DNA of 64,000 nucleotides from Patiriisocius marinistellae (GCF_009014635.1 NZ_BKCF01000001.1:744001-808000); one strand, 5' to 3'; shown: positions 9,329-19,199, counted from the stretch's first letter. Translations and numbers: made by a program. The notes: generated from the letters alone by a model not told the origin.

Positions 9329-9388
9329 AAGAATAGCTTCGGAAATTTTAAGAGATGAAGCTTTTTGCGATATTTGCAAATAGTAACT

Positions 9389-9473
9389 AGAAAGGTGGCC
9401 GAGTGGCTTAAGGCGCACGCTTGGAAAGCGTGTATACGGCAACGTATCGAGGGTTCGAATCCCTTCCTTTCTG
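9389..9473 (+). tRNA. tRNA-Ser, anticodon GGA
   Basis: 85-nt class II tRNA. The acceptor stem AGAAAGG (9389-9395) pairs with CCTTTCT (9466-9472), with discriminator G at 9473 and no encoded CCA. The anticodon arm is CACGC / TTGGAAA / GCGTG with GGA at 9423-9425. A long variable arm (TATACGGCAACGTATC) is the serine hallmark, and the T-loop is GGTTCGAATCC. It decodes UCC and UCU. Confidence 0.97.
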
Positions 9474-9483
9474 CTAATAGATG

Positions 9484-9515
9484 ACCGATTATGTCTTTTA
9501 GATGTAGTCGGTTTT
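9484..9515 (+). terminator. Likely intrinsic terminator after tRNA-Ser
   Basis: The stem ACCGATTATGTC (9484-9495) with GATGTAGTCGGT (9501-9512) contains three G:U pairs and a 5-nt loop, followed by TTTTG. It lies 10 bp past the tRNA, so it would end the tRNA transcript. Confidence 0.6.
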
Positions 9516-9941
9516 GCATTTAGTATAGCTTAAAAACTCAATAAAATTTATAAATCGATTCTTATTATTTGTATATCTAATTAATATATAAGAAATTAAA
9601 CAAATTATTAATTGCTGCTATAATGATTGCTTTTGTTCAATAATTAATAAGTTTCTTAACAGGATAATTTAGTTGATTTAACAATTTGTGAATGTTTAAT
9701 GGGCTATTTTAGTGCCTAATTAGATGCAAAGCTTAAAATAGATGTAAGTAATTTTAAATTTAAGGTGAGAGTTTTAATTGATTTAATTGGTTAATAATTA
9801 GCAGCTACCAAAGTTACTTTGTCTACTATTTAAACAATTTGTTACACGTCTTAGAATATTCTTGTTGTTTCCATAAATATTTTTATATCTTTAAAATCTT
9901 AAATTAAACCAATTTTAAAATCAAACTTTAAGTCGATAGCA
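9516..9941. other. AT-rich intergenic region upstream of exbB; no gene seen
   Basis: About 425 bp of very AT-rich DNA without a convincing ORF, RNA gene or repeat on either strand. The only structure I can support is the candidate promoter near its right end (9865-9893). The length leaves room for upstream regulation of the ExbB/ExbD operon. Confidence 0.6.
9865..9893 (+). promoter_or_regulatory. Candidate promoter of the exbB-exbD operon
   Basis: TTG at 9865-9867 (within CTTGTTG) and the -7-like box TATCTTTA at 9886-9893 are separated by 18 bp, close to the Bacteroidota consensus TTTG-N19-TAnnTTTG. The box ends 48 bp before the exbB ATG. Confidence 0.5.
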
Positions 9942-10742
9942 ATGAAAAAATTATTTTCTATTATGGCAATTGCCGCACTTGTTTTTGCGGGAACTTTATC
10001 AGCAAACGCAACAGCTCTTAATGCGCCAACAACCTCAAACACATTAGTAGAAGCAGCTACTGTAACATTCGTTCAAGATGAAGAAGCAGCCGCAGACGTA
10101 GAGCCAGTAGGATGGCACCAACAATTAAAAGAGCGTTTTATACAAGGGGGTCCTTTATTTATGGGGATTGTACTTGTTTGTTTGATTTTAGGATTAGCAA
10201 TGGCAATTGAGAGAATTATTTTCTTAAACATGTCTACAACTAATACACAAAAACTAGCTCAAAATGTTGAAGAAGCCTTAAATAGTGGTGGAATTGATGC
10301 TGCTAAAGAAGTTTGTCGTAATACTAAAGGACCTGTAGCATCTATATACTATCAAGGACTTGATCGTGCAGACGAGAGTATTGAAGCGGCTGAAAAGGCA
10401 GTTGTAGCTTACGGTGGTGTTCAAATGGGACAACTTGAAAAGAATGTTTCTTGGGTTTCTTTGTTTATAGCACTTGCACCAATGCTTGGTTTCATGGGTA
10501 CGGTAATTGGTATGATTACAGCCTTTGACAAAATTGAAGCGGCTGGAGATATGAACCCTTCATTAGTAGCGGGTGGTATTAAAGTGGCACTTTTGACTAC
10601 AGTATTTGGTCTTGTAGTGGCAATTATTCTTCAAATCTTTTATAATTATATCATTGCTAAAATTGATAGTATTGTAAATAGTATGGAAGATGCGTCTATC
10701 ACATTGATTGATATGTTGATTGACTACAAAAACAGAAAGTAA
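9942..10742 (+). CDS. exbB: MotA/TolQ/ExbB proton channel protein
   Basis: 266 residues. The N-terminus is a signal-like hydrophobic segment followed by a low-complexity Ala/Thr linker. Three TM helices follow at about 72-94, 163-186 and 205-232. The family signature is the Gly-rich region LFIALAPMLGFMGTVIGMITAFDKIEAAG together with GGIKVALLTTVFGLVVAI. ExbB forms the pentameric inner-membrane channel that harnesses proton flow to energise TonB and outer-membrane import. It is the first gene of a four-gene operon with two ExbD-type proteins. The extra signal-like N-terminus is common in Bacteroidota ExbB. Confidence 0.94.
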   Translation: MKKLFSIMAIAALVFAGTLSANATALNAPTTSNTLVEAATVTFVQDEEAAADVEPVGWHQQLKERFIQGGPLFMGIVLVCLILGLAMAIERIIFLNMSTTNTQKLAQNVEEALNSGGIDAAKEVCRNTKGPVASIYYQGLDRADESIEAAEKAVVAYGGVQMGQLEKNVSWVSLFIALAPMLGFMGTVIGMITAFDKIEAAGDMNPSLVAGGIKVALLTTVFGLVVAIILQIFYNYIIAKIDSIVNSMEDASITLIDMLIDYKNRK

Positions 10743-10762
10743 TACATTAAAAAACCAAATAA

Positions 10763-11194
10763 ATGGCTTTACATAAAATTTTAAAAATCGTAGCACTCGT
10801 TCTTAGTGTCGCAGGTATTGTTCTTTGGGGAATGATTGTGGCAAAAGGAGACGAGGCTATCATCGAAAGCGGTGGAGAAGGACTTGATGCCATACTATAT
10901 GTAGCTTATATTACGTTTGCTATAGTATTAGTGGCTGTGTTAATCTTTGTTATCAAAGGTTTATTCGAGGGTAACATCAAGAAAACTTTAGTTTCATTGG
11001 GAGCATTTGTACTCATATTTGTTATTGCTTATGTTCTAGCAGGAGGAGTTGAATCTGTAAATAGAGATGGCGAAATTATAACAGCACAAACATCAAAATG
11101 GATTGGAACTGGACTTTATGCTTTTTATATTATGGCTATATTAGCTATAATTGCAATGGTGTTTAGTGGAGTGAAGAAATTAACAACAAGATAA
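10763..11194 (+). CDS. Small multi-pass membrane protein of the exbB-exbD operon
   Basis: 143 residues, function unknown. Hydrophobicity suggests four membrane helices, near residues 8-28, 48-66, 76-96 and 113-136. No catalytic or binding motif is visible. It is placed 20 bp after exbB and 2 bp before the first exbD, so it is tightly embedded in the operon. From memory, a protein of this kind often sits at this place in flavobacterial ExbB/ExbD clusters, so it may be an accessory subunit of the energising complex. That role is inference. Confidence 0.8.
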   Translation: MALHKILKIVALVLSVAGIVLWGMIVAKGDEAIIESGGEGLDAILYVAYITFAIVLVAVLIFVIKGLFEGNIKKTLVSLGAFVLIFVIAYVLAGGVESVNRDGEIITAQTSKWIGTGLYAFYIMAILAIIAMVFSGVKKLTTR

Positions 11195-11196
11195 TC

Positions 11197-11796
11197 ATGG
11201 GAAGAAGAGCAACACCAGAAGTAAATGCAGGGTCTATGGCAGACATCGCGTTCCTGTTGCTTATCTTTTTCTTGGTAACAACTACTATTGAGAAGGATAA
11301 AGGGATTGCACGTCAGTTACCACCTAAGCAGGAGAAACAAGAAACTCCTCCACCTATTAAAGAAAAAAACATTTTTATTATTTCTATAAATAGAAGTAAT
11401 GATATGTTGGCAGATAATGAATTGATGGAAGTTGAAGACTTACGTCAAGCAGCTATTGAATTTTTAGATAATGGTGGAGATGGTTCATGTACTTACTGTA
11501 AAGGTAGAAAGAACCCAGCATCATCAGATAATCCTGATAAGGCTGTTATTACTGTAAAAAATGACCGTGAAAGTACTTACTCTATGTATATACAGGTTCA
11601 AAACGAACTTGTAGGTGCTTATAATTTTTTAAGAGATAGAGAGTCACAACGTCTATACGGGTGGAAATTTACAGAAGTAAATAAGGCAATTGATGAGGGT
11701 AGCTATAAAGGAAACATTGAAAAAGCAAAGGATCGTTTAAAAGAGATTCAAAAGTTATTCCCAATGAAGCTATCTGAAGCAGATACGAAGCAATAG
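11197..11796 (+). CDS. exbD: ExbD/TolR family biopolymer transport protein (first copy)
   Basis: 199 residues. The N-terminal GSMADIAFLLLIFFLVTTTIEKDKGI is the ExbD TM segment with the conserved Asp that carries protons. A Pro-rich linker (KQEKQETPPPIKEK) and a periplasmic domain follow. It is longer than the usual ~140 residues because of an insertion around CTYCKGRKNPASSDNPDKAV containing a C-x-x-C pair, and a helical C-terminal tail. It starts 2 bp after the previous gene. It should partner ExbB and the second ExbD at the inner membrane. Confidence 0.93.
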   Translation: MGRRATPEVNAGSMADIAFLLLIFFLVTTTIEKDKGIARQLPPKQEKQETPPPIKEKNIFIISINRSNDMLADNELMEVEDLRQAAIEFLDNGGDGSCTYCKGRKNPASSDNPDKAVITVKNDRESTYSMYIQVQNELVGAYNFLRDRESQRLYGWKFTEVNKAIDEGSYKGNIEKAKDRLKEIQKLFPMKLSEADTKQ

Positions 11797-11817
11797 TAAT
11801 ACTAAACAGAACAACAA

Positions 11818-12294
11818 ATGTCAAAGTTTAATAAGAAAAAAGGTGGTGAACTACCTGCAGTAAATACAGCATCGCTACCAGATATTGTATTTATGTTATT
11901 GTTCTTTTTTATGGTTGTAACCGTATTAAGGAAAGATAATTTAATGGTAAAACAACAATTACCTAAAGCAGATCAAGTTGAAAAACTACAAAAAGACCGT
12001 TCTGTATATATTTATGCCGGAAAGCCTAGCGCTAGGTATCAAGAAAAATATGGTACTGAAGGTAAGATTCAAATAGGTGATAAGTACACAGATGTTACTG
12101 GATTGCAATTTGCATTAACTGAAGAACGTGCTAAATTATTACCAGAACTTCAAAATAGTGTTGTTGTCGCTTTAAAGGTTGATGAAGATACGAATACAGG
12201 ATTAGTTACAGATATTAAAGAAAAGCTTAGAGATTTAAATATGGTTAAAGTAATTTATATTACAACACCAGGAAATGAATTGACAGACAAGTAA
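11818..12294 (+). CDS. exbD: ExbD/TolR family biopolymer transport protein (second copy)
   Basis: 158 residues. LPDIVFMLLFFFMVVTVLRKDN is the single TM segment with the conserved Asp, followed by KQQLPKADQVEKLQ and a compact periplasmic domain ending NMVKVIYITTPG. It lacks the C-x-x-C insertion of the preceding ExbD. Two different ExbD proteins in tandem are usual in Bacteroidota and suggest a heteromeric stator. It is the last gene of the operon; a strong terminator follows after 20 bp. Confidence 0.93.
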   Translation: MSKFNKKKGGELPAVNTASLPDIVFMLLFFFMVVTVLRKDNLMVKQQLPKADQVEKLQKDRSVYIYAGKPSARYQEKYGTEGKIQIGDKYTDVTGLQFALTEERAKLLPELQNSVVVALKVDEDTNTGLVTDIKEKLRDLNMVKVIYITTPGNELTDK

Positions 12295-12314
12295 TAGCTT
12301 TAAAATTTAAATTT

Positions 12315-12346
12315 AAAAGCCTTTTCAGAAATGAAGAGGCTTTTTT
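12315..12346 (+). terminator. Intrinsic terminator of the exbB-exbD operon
   Basis: Stem AAAAGCCTTTTC (12315-12326) pairs with GAAGAGGCTTTT (12333-12344) with one G:U pair, a 6-nt loop and a following T-run (six T in total). Confidence 0.88.
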
Positions 12347-12384
12347 AATTTTATGAACTTGGTAAATACAACTATATTTAGCTT

Positions 12385-13095
12385 ATGAAAAAACTGTTTC
12401 ATTACTCTTTCTTTTTTATTTTGTTGATTGCTACTAATTATGGTTATGGTCAAGAAAATATTGTGGTTAATGATAGTATTGATACAAAATATAGAGAAGA
12501 CCAATTTTATATAGGAGTTAACTATAATGTATTGCTTAATAAACCTGGAGATGCTCGTACAAGAGGTTTGAGCGGTGGAATTCATTTTGGGTATTTAAGG
12601 GATATGCCAATTAATAAACAGAGAAATGTTGCTTTAGCCTTAGGTTTAGGATTGTCTTTTGATGAGTATGGCCAAACAGTATTTATAGGAGAAACACTTC
12701 AAGATAAGTCAATTTATACGGTACTTGATGATGATGATGTAGCGTATGATCGAAATAGGTTTAGTATGTCTACTATTGAAATTCCATTCCAATTACGATG
12801 GCGATCTTCAACTGCTGAAACTTATAAGTTTTGGCGTATCTATGCGGGAGTTCGTTTGGGTTATACTTATTGGTATAAAGCTGCATTTAAACAGCCTGGA
12901 AATAACGTTAATCAAACAGATATTTCAGAGTTTAATAGAATGCGATTAGGTGCTTCTTTTTCTTTTGGATACAATACAGTTAATTTTTACGCTCATTATG
13001 CAATTACGCCTCTATTTACAGGTGCTGTAACAACTAATGGTGAAAGTGTAGATATGACTCCTCTTAAATTAGGTCTTATTTTTTATATTTTATAA
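12385..13095 (+). CDS. PorT-like outer-membrane beta-barrel protein
   Basis: 236 residues: a signal peptide ending NYGYGQ, then alternating amphipathic beta-strands with many aromatic girdle residues (FYIGVNYNVLLNKPG, GIHFGYLRDMP, LALGLGLSFDEYG, AGVRLGYTYWYK, LGASFSFGYNTVNFYAHY) and a C-terminal strand KLGLIFYIL. This is the layout of small 8-stranded barrels annotated as the PorT/porin family in Bacteroidota. Whether it is the true T9SS component PorT/SprT cannot be decided here. It follows the ExbD genes past a terminator, so it has its own promoter. Its 3' end overlaps the convergent gene by 6 bp. Confidence 0.75.
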   Translation: MKKLFHYSFFFILLIATNYGYGQENIVVNDSIDTKYREDQFYIGVNYNVLLNKPGDARTRGLSGGIHFGYLRDMPINKQRNVALALGLGLSFDEYGQTVFIGETLQDKSIYTVLDDDDVAYDRNRFSMSTIEIPFQLRWRSSTAETYKFWRIYAGVRLGYTYWYKAAFKQPGNNVNQTDISEFNRMRLGASFSFGYNTVNFYAHYAITPLFTGAVTTNGESVDMTPLKLGLIFYIL

Positions 13096-13695
13096 CCAAT
13101 AGCTAAATAATATAAGTTGAGGAATAACCCCTATAAAAAAGCCTCCTATTAGCTCAGGATAGGTGTGTGACTTTGTATGAAGTCTAGATGTTGCAACAAG
13201 CCCATTTACAAAAAAGAAAAAGGCCATAGTGTAAATTAAATTAATTTGAAAATGAATACTAAGCCCTATAATAAACATTGTTACACCAGCAATAGCCATT
13301 TGATGAAGACTAATTTTGAATGAAAAAAATACCAGAATCAATGCTGTCATTGTTGTAAATAGAATACCAACGAAGAAATAATATAATTCAGGATCATCAT
13401 ATGGTTTAAATACCATTTTCATTAATAGTAAAATAAGTAAACATTGTGCCATCAATGGATATTTCCGCTCTGCGATATCTGATAGATGAATAGACTTTAC
13501 AATCCCTAAGCTTCTTAATAAGAAATATGAAACAAGAGGAATAAATATTGTAATGATAATGACGGCATACATTTTTGCCATCATAAATTGTGGCTCTGTA
13601 TAGCGGGGTGTTACTACAAAATAGGTGCCTACACCTAACAATGGCATGAAGAGAGGGTGAAATATATATGCGGCAATACGCAGTAAAAAATTCAT
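13090..13695 (-). CDS. Multi-pass membrane protein, PAP2-like
   Basis: 201 residues with six predicted TM helices. The C-terminal stretch SRLHTKSHTYPELIGGFFIGV resembles the SRxxxxxHxxxDxxxG signature of the PAP2 phosphatase family. The N-terminal catalytic KxxxxxxRP motif is not clear (IAERKYPLMAQ may be a remnant), so enzyme activity is uncertain. The ATG overlaps the rpoN stop in TAATG, which indicates translational coupling. The PAP2 relation is motif reading only. Confidence 0.7.
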   Translation of the reverse strand: MNFLLRIAAYIFHPLFMPLLGVGTYFVVTPRYTEPQFMMAKMYAVIIITIFIPLVSYFLLRSLGIVKSIHLSDIAERKYPLMAQCLLILLLMKMVFKPYDDPELYYFFVGILFTTMTALILVFFSFKISLHQMAIAGVTMFIIGLSIHFQINLIYTMAFFFFVNGLVATSRLHTKSHTYPELIGGFFIGVIPQLILFSYWL

Positions 13696-15155
13696 TATAT
13701 TTCTTTTCTAAGTCTAGCTACGGGCAAATCTAGTTGCTCCCTATACTTAGCGACGGTTCTTCTTGCAATAGGATATCCCTTTTCTTTAAGAATTTTGGCT
13801 AATTTGTCATCAGTAAGTGGCTTCCTTTTATCTTCTTCTCCAATTGTAATTTCAAGGATTTTTTTAATTTCTTTTGTAGAAACATCTTCACCTTGATCGT
13901 TTTTCATAGATTCACTAAAAAAATCTTTAATTAATCTAGTACCGTAGGGGGTGTCAACATATTTGCTGTTTGCAACACGAGATACTGTCGAAATATCCAT
14001 GTCAATCTTATCCGCAATATCTTTTAAAATCATTGGCCTCAAATTACGTTCATCACCTGTCAAAAAATATTGTTCTTGACGATGCATAATTGCATTCATG
14101 GTAACAAAGAGTGTTTGTTGCCTTTGTTTAATTGCATCAATGAACCATTTTGCAGCGTCTAATTTTTGCTTTATAAACATAACAGCATCTTTCTGGGACT
14201 TTGATTTGTCCTTAGACTCCTTATAGCCTTTAAGCATGTTTGTGTACTCCCTTGAAACATGAAGCTCTGGAGCATTACGACCATTAAGTGTTAAGTCTAA
14301 CTTACCATCTACAATCTTTATTGCAAAGTCTGGAACAACATGTTCTGTAATACGTATACCACTAGATATGGTGCCTCCTGGTTTTGGATTTAAGTGCTCT
14401 ATTTCATGAATGGCATCTCTCAACTGGTCTTCCGTTATATCAAATTTAGCAATTAATTTTTTATAATGTTTTTTTGAAAAATGGTCAAAAGCATCATTAA
14501 TAATAATTGTAGCTAAAGCAACTGGAGGACTTTGTTCTTTACGTTCTAATTGTAATGAAAGACATTCTTTTAAATCTCTAGCACCTACGCCTGCAGGATC
14601 TAATTCTTGTACAACTTTTAAAACTTTTTCCACTTGTGTTTCATCAGTATATACATTTTGAGTAAAAGCTAGATCGTCTACAATATCTGCAATTTCTCTA
14701 CGTATGTAACCACTCTCATCAACACTACCAACTAGAAATTTTGCAATCTCCTTTTCATCATCATTAAAACGATACGTATTTAGTTGTTGTAATAAATGTT
14801 GATTAAATGAAGTCCCAGAAGCATAAGGCATGTTAGTTTCTTCATCATCAGCACTATAATTATTAGCAGATAATTTATAGCTTGGAGTTTCATCGTCGCT
14901 TAAATAGTCATCAACATTAATTTCGGTTTCAATTACATCTGTGCCATCATCAAAATCTTCTTGATATTCATCGTTAATATCCTCATCAAACTTATCAGCT
15001 TCTTCCTTTCCACCTTCTAGCGCAGGGTTTTCGTTCATTTCTTGTGAAATACGCTGTTCAAATGCCTGCGTAGGTAATTGAATTAACTTCATCAACTGTA
15101 TTTGTTGTGGAGATAATTTTTGAGATAATTTAAAATTTAAATATTGTTTGAGCAT
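13695..15155 (-). CDS. rpoN: RNA polymerase sigma-54 factor
   Basis: 486 residues in the sigma-54 order. Region I is Gln/Leu-rich (KLSQKLSPQQIQLMKLIQLPTQ), the acidic region II is at about 50-100, then the core-binding domain with DPAGVGARDLKECLSLQL, the HTH with DIADKIDMDISTVSRVANSKYV, and the RpoN box ARRTVAKYRE at residues 464-473. It directs transcription from -24/-12 promoters that need AAA+ activators. It has its own upstream gap of ~110 bp holding the asnS terminator and a CTTCGGAAAT copy, and is coupled to the PAP2-like gene downstream. Confidence 0.97.
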   Translation of the reverse strand: MLKQYLNFKLSQKLSPQQIQLMKLIQLPTQAFEQRISQEMNENPALEGGKEEADKFDEDINDEYQEDFDDGTDVIETEINVDDYLSDDETPSYKLSANNYSADDEETNMPYASGTSFNQHLLQQLNTYRFNDDEKEIAKFLVGSVDESGYIRREIADIVDDLAFTQNVYTDETQVEKVLKVVQELDPAGVGARDLKECLSLQLERKEQSPPVALATIIINDAFDHFSKKHYKKLIAKFDITEDQLRDAIHEIEHLNPKPGGTISSGIRITEHVVPDFAIKIVDGKLDLTLNGRNAPELHVSREYTNMLKGYKESKDKSKSQKDAVMFIKQKLDAAKWFIDAIKQRQQTLFVTMNAIMHRQEQYFLTGDERNLRPMILKDIADKIDMDISTVSRVANSKYVDTPYGTRLIKDFFSESMKNDQGEDVSTKEIKKILEITIGEEDKRKPLTDDKLAKILKEKGYPIARRTVAKYREQLDLPVARLRKEI

Positions 15156-15210
15156 TTGCTGTAATTAGATATTATTCCAAAATATTCTTCGGAAATATAA
15201 AGTTAAAAAA

Positions 15211-15243
15211 AATCCAGCTACAAAATTGAATTGTAGCTGGATT
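15211..15243 (-). terminator. Intrinsic terminator between asnS and rpoN
   Basis: Perfect 13-bp stem, AATCCAGCTACAA (15211-15223) with TTGTAGCTGGATT (15231-15243), 7-nt loop, and on the minus strand a following run of T from the A7 at 15204-15212. It ends asnS transcription. Confidence 0.88.
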
Positions 15244-15264
15244 TAATAAAAGGTTGTGATATTC

Positions 15265-16707
15265 TTAAAACTCTGCGTTACCAGGACTCCTAGGGTAGGG
15301 AATTACATCTCTTATATTCCCCATTCCTGTTACAAATAATACTAGACGCTCAAAGCCAAGTCCAAAACCACTATGTGTACATGTTCCAAATTTTCTTAAA
15401 TCTAAATACCAGTATAATTCCTCTTCACTGATATCCATATCTTTCATTTTCTTTTTCAAAACATCATAACGTTCCTCACGTTGCGACCCACCTACAATTT
15501 CACCAATGCCAGGGAATAAAACATCCATCGCGCGTACTGTTTTTTCATCTTCATTCAATCGCATATAAAATGCTTTGATCGTTGCAGGGTAATCAAATAA
15601 AATTACTGGACATTTAAAGTGCTTTTCAACTAGAAAACGCTCATGCTCACTTTGTAAATCTGCACCCCATTCTTCAATAATGTAATTAAATTTTTTCTTC
15701 TTGTTGGGTTTGCTATTCTTTAATATATCAATCGCCTCTGTATAGCTTACACGTTTAAAATTATTATCAACTACAAAATGTAGTTTCTCACGTAAAGTCA
15801 TTTCTTGACGCTCAGCAACAGGCTTTGACTTGTCTTCTTGAATTAACCTATTTTCTAAAAACTCCAGATCATCTTGGCAGTTTTCAATAGCGTATTTAAT
15901 AACATACTTGATAAAATCCTCGGCAAGATCCATATTATCTGCCAAGTTGTTAAAAGCAACCTCAGGTTCAATCATCCAGAATTCAGCCAAGTGCCTTGAC
16001 GTATTACTATTTTCAGCTCTAAACGTAGGGCCAAAGGTGTACACCTTTCCTAATCCCATCGCATATGTTTCAGCCTCTAATTGTCCACTTACAGTTAAAT
16101 TAGTTTCTTTTTCAAAAAAATCTTCTTTATAGTTAACATTTCCGTGGTCATCAAGAGGTGGATTTTTTGTATCTAGTGCGCTTACCTTAAACATCTCGCC
16201 AGCACCTTCGGCATCACTTCCTGTGATAATAGGCGTGTGCATATAGTAAAATCCGTTTTTCTGAAAGTACTCATGTACCGCAAATGACAATTTAGAACGC
16301 AAACGCATCACAGCGCCAAAAGTATTTGTACGTACTCTCAAATGTGCTTGTTCACGCAACTTTTCAAGACTATGCCTTTTAGGAGAAAGTATTGTTAATT
16401 TTACTTCTTCAGGATCTGCAATTCCAAGAACTTCAACCTTCGAAACTTGAATCTCCACATTTTGACCTTGTCCTTGACTTTCAACAAGTACTCCACTAAC
16501 TTCAATAGCAGCACCAGTAGTGATATTTTTCAAAGTTTCCTCTTCAAAATTCTCAAAATCAACAACACATTGAATGTTGTTGATCGTTGAGCCATCATTT
16601 AATGCAATAAAGCGATTACTCCTAAAAGAGCGTACCCATCCGCGAACGGTAATTTCGTGCAAAGACGGTTCTTGTTTTAAAACGTGGACAATATCAATAT
16701 GTTTCAT
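15265..16707 (-). CDS. asnS: Asparaginyl-tRNA synthetase
   Basis: 480 residues. An N-terminal OB-fold anticodon-binding domain ([20 protein letters not shown]) is followed by a class II core: motif 2 with [25 protein letters not shown], and motif 3 with [15 protein letters not shown] and [13 protein letters not shown]. The latter ending is typical of AsnRS rather than AspRS. It charges tRNA-Asn. I place the start at the ATG at 16707; a TTG two codons upstream is possible but less likely. A TATCTTTA box at 16734-16727 may be part of its own promoter. Confidence 0.97.
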   Translation of the reverse strand: MKHIDIVHVLKQEPSLHEITVRGWVRSFRSNRFIALNDGSTINNIQCVVDFENFEEETLKNITTGAAIEVSGVLVESQGQGQNVEIQVSKVEVLGIADPEEVKLTILSPKRHSLEKLREQAHLRVRTNTFGAVMRLRSKLSFAVHEYFQKNGFYYMHTPIITGSDAEGAGEMFKVSALDTKNPPLDDHGNVNYKEDFFEKETNLTVSGQLEAETYAMGLGKVYTFGPTFRAENSNTSRHLAEFWMIEPEVAFNNLADNMDLAEDFIKYVIKYAIENCQDDLEFLENRLIQEDKSKPVAERQEMTLREKLHFVVDNNFKRVSYTEAIDILKNSKPNKKKKFNYIIEEWGADLQSEHERFLVEKHFKCPVILFDYPATIKAFYMRLNEDEKTVRAMDVLFPGIGEIVGGSQREERYDVLKKKMKDMDISEEELYWYLDLRKFGTCTHSGFGLGFERLVLFVTGMGNIRDVIPYPRSPGNAEF

Positions 16708-16769
16708 GGTCAATTTTTATAAGCTGTAAAGATACTTTTTAATTAAGAAATTTTAAAAAGGGTAAGCTT

Positions 16770-19199
16770 CTAATTTTTATTAGATTTAGTGGGGTTTTCT
16801 TCAGAAATATTATCCTCATCATCCATATTATCAGGAAGAATACGTAGTGATGGTTTTTTGAAAGTTTCTTTATTTGCGATACTTTTTTCTAACGAAAGTA
16901 ACAAAGAAGGAAGTAATAATAAATTAGCTAACATAGCAAAAACAAGCGTTACCGAAACAAGCGCCCCGAGGGCTACAGTTCCTCCAAAACTAGAAATGGT
17001 AAATACTGAAAACCCAAAGAATAAAACTATTGAGGTGTAAAACATGCTAACACCAGTTTCTCGCAATGCTGCGTAAACAGATTTTTTAATTTTCCAATCA
17101 TTGGCGATTAACTCCTGCCTGTACTTTGCAAGAAAGTGAATTGTATCATCCACAGAAATCCCAAAAGCAATACTAAATACCAAAATAGTTGAAGGCTTAA
17201 TAGGTACGCCAATGAAGCCCATAAGTCCTGCTGTTACCAACAATGGCAATAAATTGGGTAATAAAGAAACAAGTATCATTCTAAAGCTTCTAAACATCCA
17301 TGCCATAAATAAAGCAATAAGTAAAATTGCGAGCGATAGTGATAATATTAAATTGTTTACTAGATATTTTGTTCCTTTTTGAAAAACCAATGCTTTTCCT
17401 GTAAAGGTCACATTGTATCTATCCTCGGGGAAAATTTTAGCAGCTTCAGCTTTTAAATCTTCTTCAATTCTATCAAATCGTTCAGTTTTTGTATCCTTCA
17501 TAAATGCAGTAATCCGTGCATATTGCCCCGTACTATCTACATAGCTTGTAAGTAAATTAGTATTGCTCGCACTACTTTTTGCATAGCTTAAAATAAATGT
17601 GCGTTCTTGACTATTAGGTAGTTGGTAATACTCAGGGTTGCCATTATAATAAGCTTGTTTTGAAAACTTTACTAAATCAACAATAGAAAGGGGTTTTGAA
17701 AACTCAGGAATTTCTTCAATATATTCCTGTAACTCGTCCATTCTTTTTAGCGTGGCGAGTTTCATAACTCCTTTTTTACGCTTAGTGTCAACTAAAATCT
17801 CGAGTGGCATAATGCCTTCGTATTCTTTTTCAAAGAAGCGTATGTCCTTAAAAAAATCGGTATTCTTGGGCATGTCCTCAATAATGCTCCCTGAAATTTT
17901 AATGTTAAAAATTCCAATAATGCTTAAACATAATAGCGAAATAGAAACAATATAAATAGCAATTCGGTTTTTGCGCACCATATTTTCCATCCAATCCACA
18001 AAGCTGTTTATCCATCCTTTATTAAGGTGTTTTAAGTGCTTGTACTTAGGTACTCGCATGTAGCTATATATAATAGGAATGATAAATAAGCAGAGCAAAA
18101 AGATTGCAATAATGCATATTGATGCAACAACACCAAACTCTTTTAATAATTGACTATTAGTTAAAATAAATGTAGCAAAACCAGAAGCTGTTGTTACATT
18201 AGTCATCAATGTAGCGTTTCCTACTTTTGCTATAACACGCTGTAAAGATTTTGCTTGATTACCGTGTTGCTTAATTTCTTGCTGGTATTTATTTATGAGA
18301 AATATACAATTGGGAATTCCTATGACAATAATCAATGGTGGAATTAAAGCTGTTAAAACGGTTATTTCATATTTGAGCAATCCCAAAATTCCAAAAGACC
18401 ACATTACACCAATTATTACTGTAAACATGGAAATAAATGTGGCTCTAAATGATCTAAAAAAGAAAAAGAAAATTACTGAGGTAACCAATAATGCAGCACC
18501 AATAAACAACCCTATTTCATCAATAATATTCTGTGAGTTTAACGTCCGGATGTAGGGCATTCCAGAGGTATGCACTTTAATTCCTGTCTCACTTTCAAAC
18601 TGTTTAATTTGAGGAATTAAGACTTCTTCAATGAATTCTTTTCTTGCTGGGGTGTTGACAATATCTTTTTTAAGATAAACAGCTGTACGCACGCCAGTCT
18701 TGTCTGGACTATAAACTAATCCTTTATAAAAAGGGAGTTTTTCAAATAGCTCATATTGTAATTGATTTAATATTTCCGAAGTAAAAACACTGTCCTTTAC
18801 CAGCGGGGTCATTACAAAACCTTCCTTTTCTTCGTTTTTTTCTAGTTTCTGTAAATCACCAATGGAGAGCGTTAGTTCAACACTTGGATCTTTTTTAAGG
18901 TTAGTCGAAAGCGCATTCCAAGCTTGAAAATTTTTAGGGGTAAATAATGTACTGTCTTTAACACCAAAGACAATGAGATTTCCTTCTTCGCCAAACTTTG
19001 ATAAAAACTCGTTATATTCTTGATTTATTTCGTGGTCGTCAGGGAGTAAGTTTGCTTCTGTGTATGTAAAGCGCATATGCTTCCACTGCATTGCAAAAAA
19101 TACGGTAAGCAGAGCAATCCCTATGATTATAAAGGTTCGGTTTCTTAAAATGAAGCGAGCCGTGGCACTCCAAAATCCTATGCTGAAAAGTTTATTCAA
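16770..19199 (-). CDS. MMPL/RND superfamily transporter (HAE3-like)
   Basis: 809 residues with the duplicated RND topology in a shorter form: TM1 near 20-40, a periplasmic domain, a TM group near 225-400, a TM at about 415-435, a second periplasmic domain, and a TM group near 630-780. AFGISVDDTIHFLAKYR in the second half is the typical G-x-x-x-D-D of MMPL proteins, and the first half has the matching IVIGIPNCIFLINKYQ. Substrates in such families are often lipids or hopanoids; here they are unknown. The only in-frame start before TM1 is TTG at 19199 (an in-frame stop lies five codons upstream), so a TTG start is likely. No adaptor gene is next to it. Confidence 0.9.
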   Translation of the reverse strand: MNKLFSIGFWSATARFILRNRTFIIIGIALLTVFFAMQWKHMRFTYTEANLLPDDHEINQEYNEFLSKFGEEGNLIVFGVKDSTLFTPKNFQAWNALSTNLKKDPSVELTLSIGDLQKLEKNEEKEGFVMTPLVKDSVFTSEILNQLQYELFEKLPFYKGLVYSPDKTGVRTAVYLKKDIVNTPARKEFIEEVLIPQIKQFESETGIKVHTSGMPYIRTLNSQNIIDEIGLFIGAALLVTSVIFFFFFRSFRATFISMFTVIIGVMWSFGILGLLKYEITVLTALIPPLIIVIGIPNCIFLINKYQQEIKQHGNQAKSLQRVIAKVGNATLMTNVTTASGFATFILTNSQLLKEFGVVASICIIAIFLLCLFIIPIIYSYMRVPKYKHLKHLNKGWINSFVDWMENMVRKNRIAIYIVSISLLCLSIIGIFNIKISGSIIEDMPKNTDFFKDIRFFEKEYEGIMPLEILVDTKRKKGVMKLATLKRMDELQEYIEEIPEFSKPLSIVDLVKFSKQAYYNGNPEYYQLPNSQERTFILSYAKSSASNTNLLTSYVDSTGQYARITAFMKDTKTERFDRIEEDLKAEAAKIFPEDRYNVTFTGKALVFQKGTKYLVNNLILSLSLAILLIALFMAWMFRSFRMILVSLLPNLLPLLVTAGLMGFIGVPIKPSTILVFSIAFGISVDDTIHFLAKYRQELIANDWKIKKSVYAALRETGVSMFYTSIVLFFGFSVFTISSFGGTVALGALVSVTLVFAMLANLLLLPSLLLSLEKSIANKETFKKPSLRILPDNMDDEDNISEENPTKSNKN

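Noticed and set aside
9325-9519. Minus-strand ORF over tRNA-Ser
   Set aside because: It is antisense to the tRNA and has no protein-like features.
13901-13945. Single TTCACTAAAA in rpoN (13911-13920), also near 4540 and 5746
   Set aside because: Lone copies inside coding sequence without a second repeat at 20 bp; probably chance.
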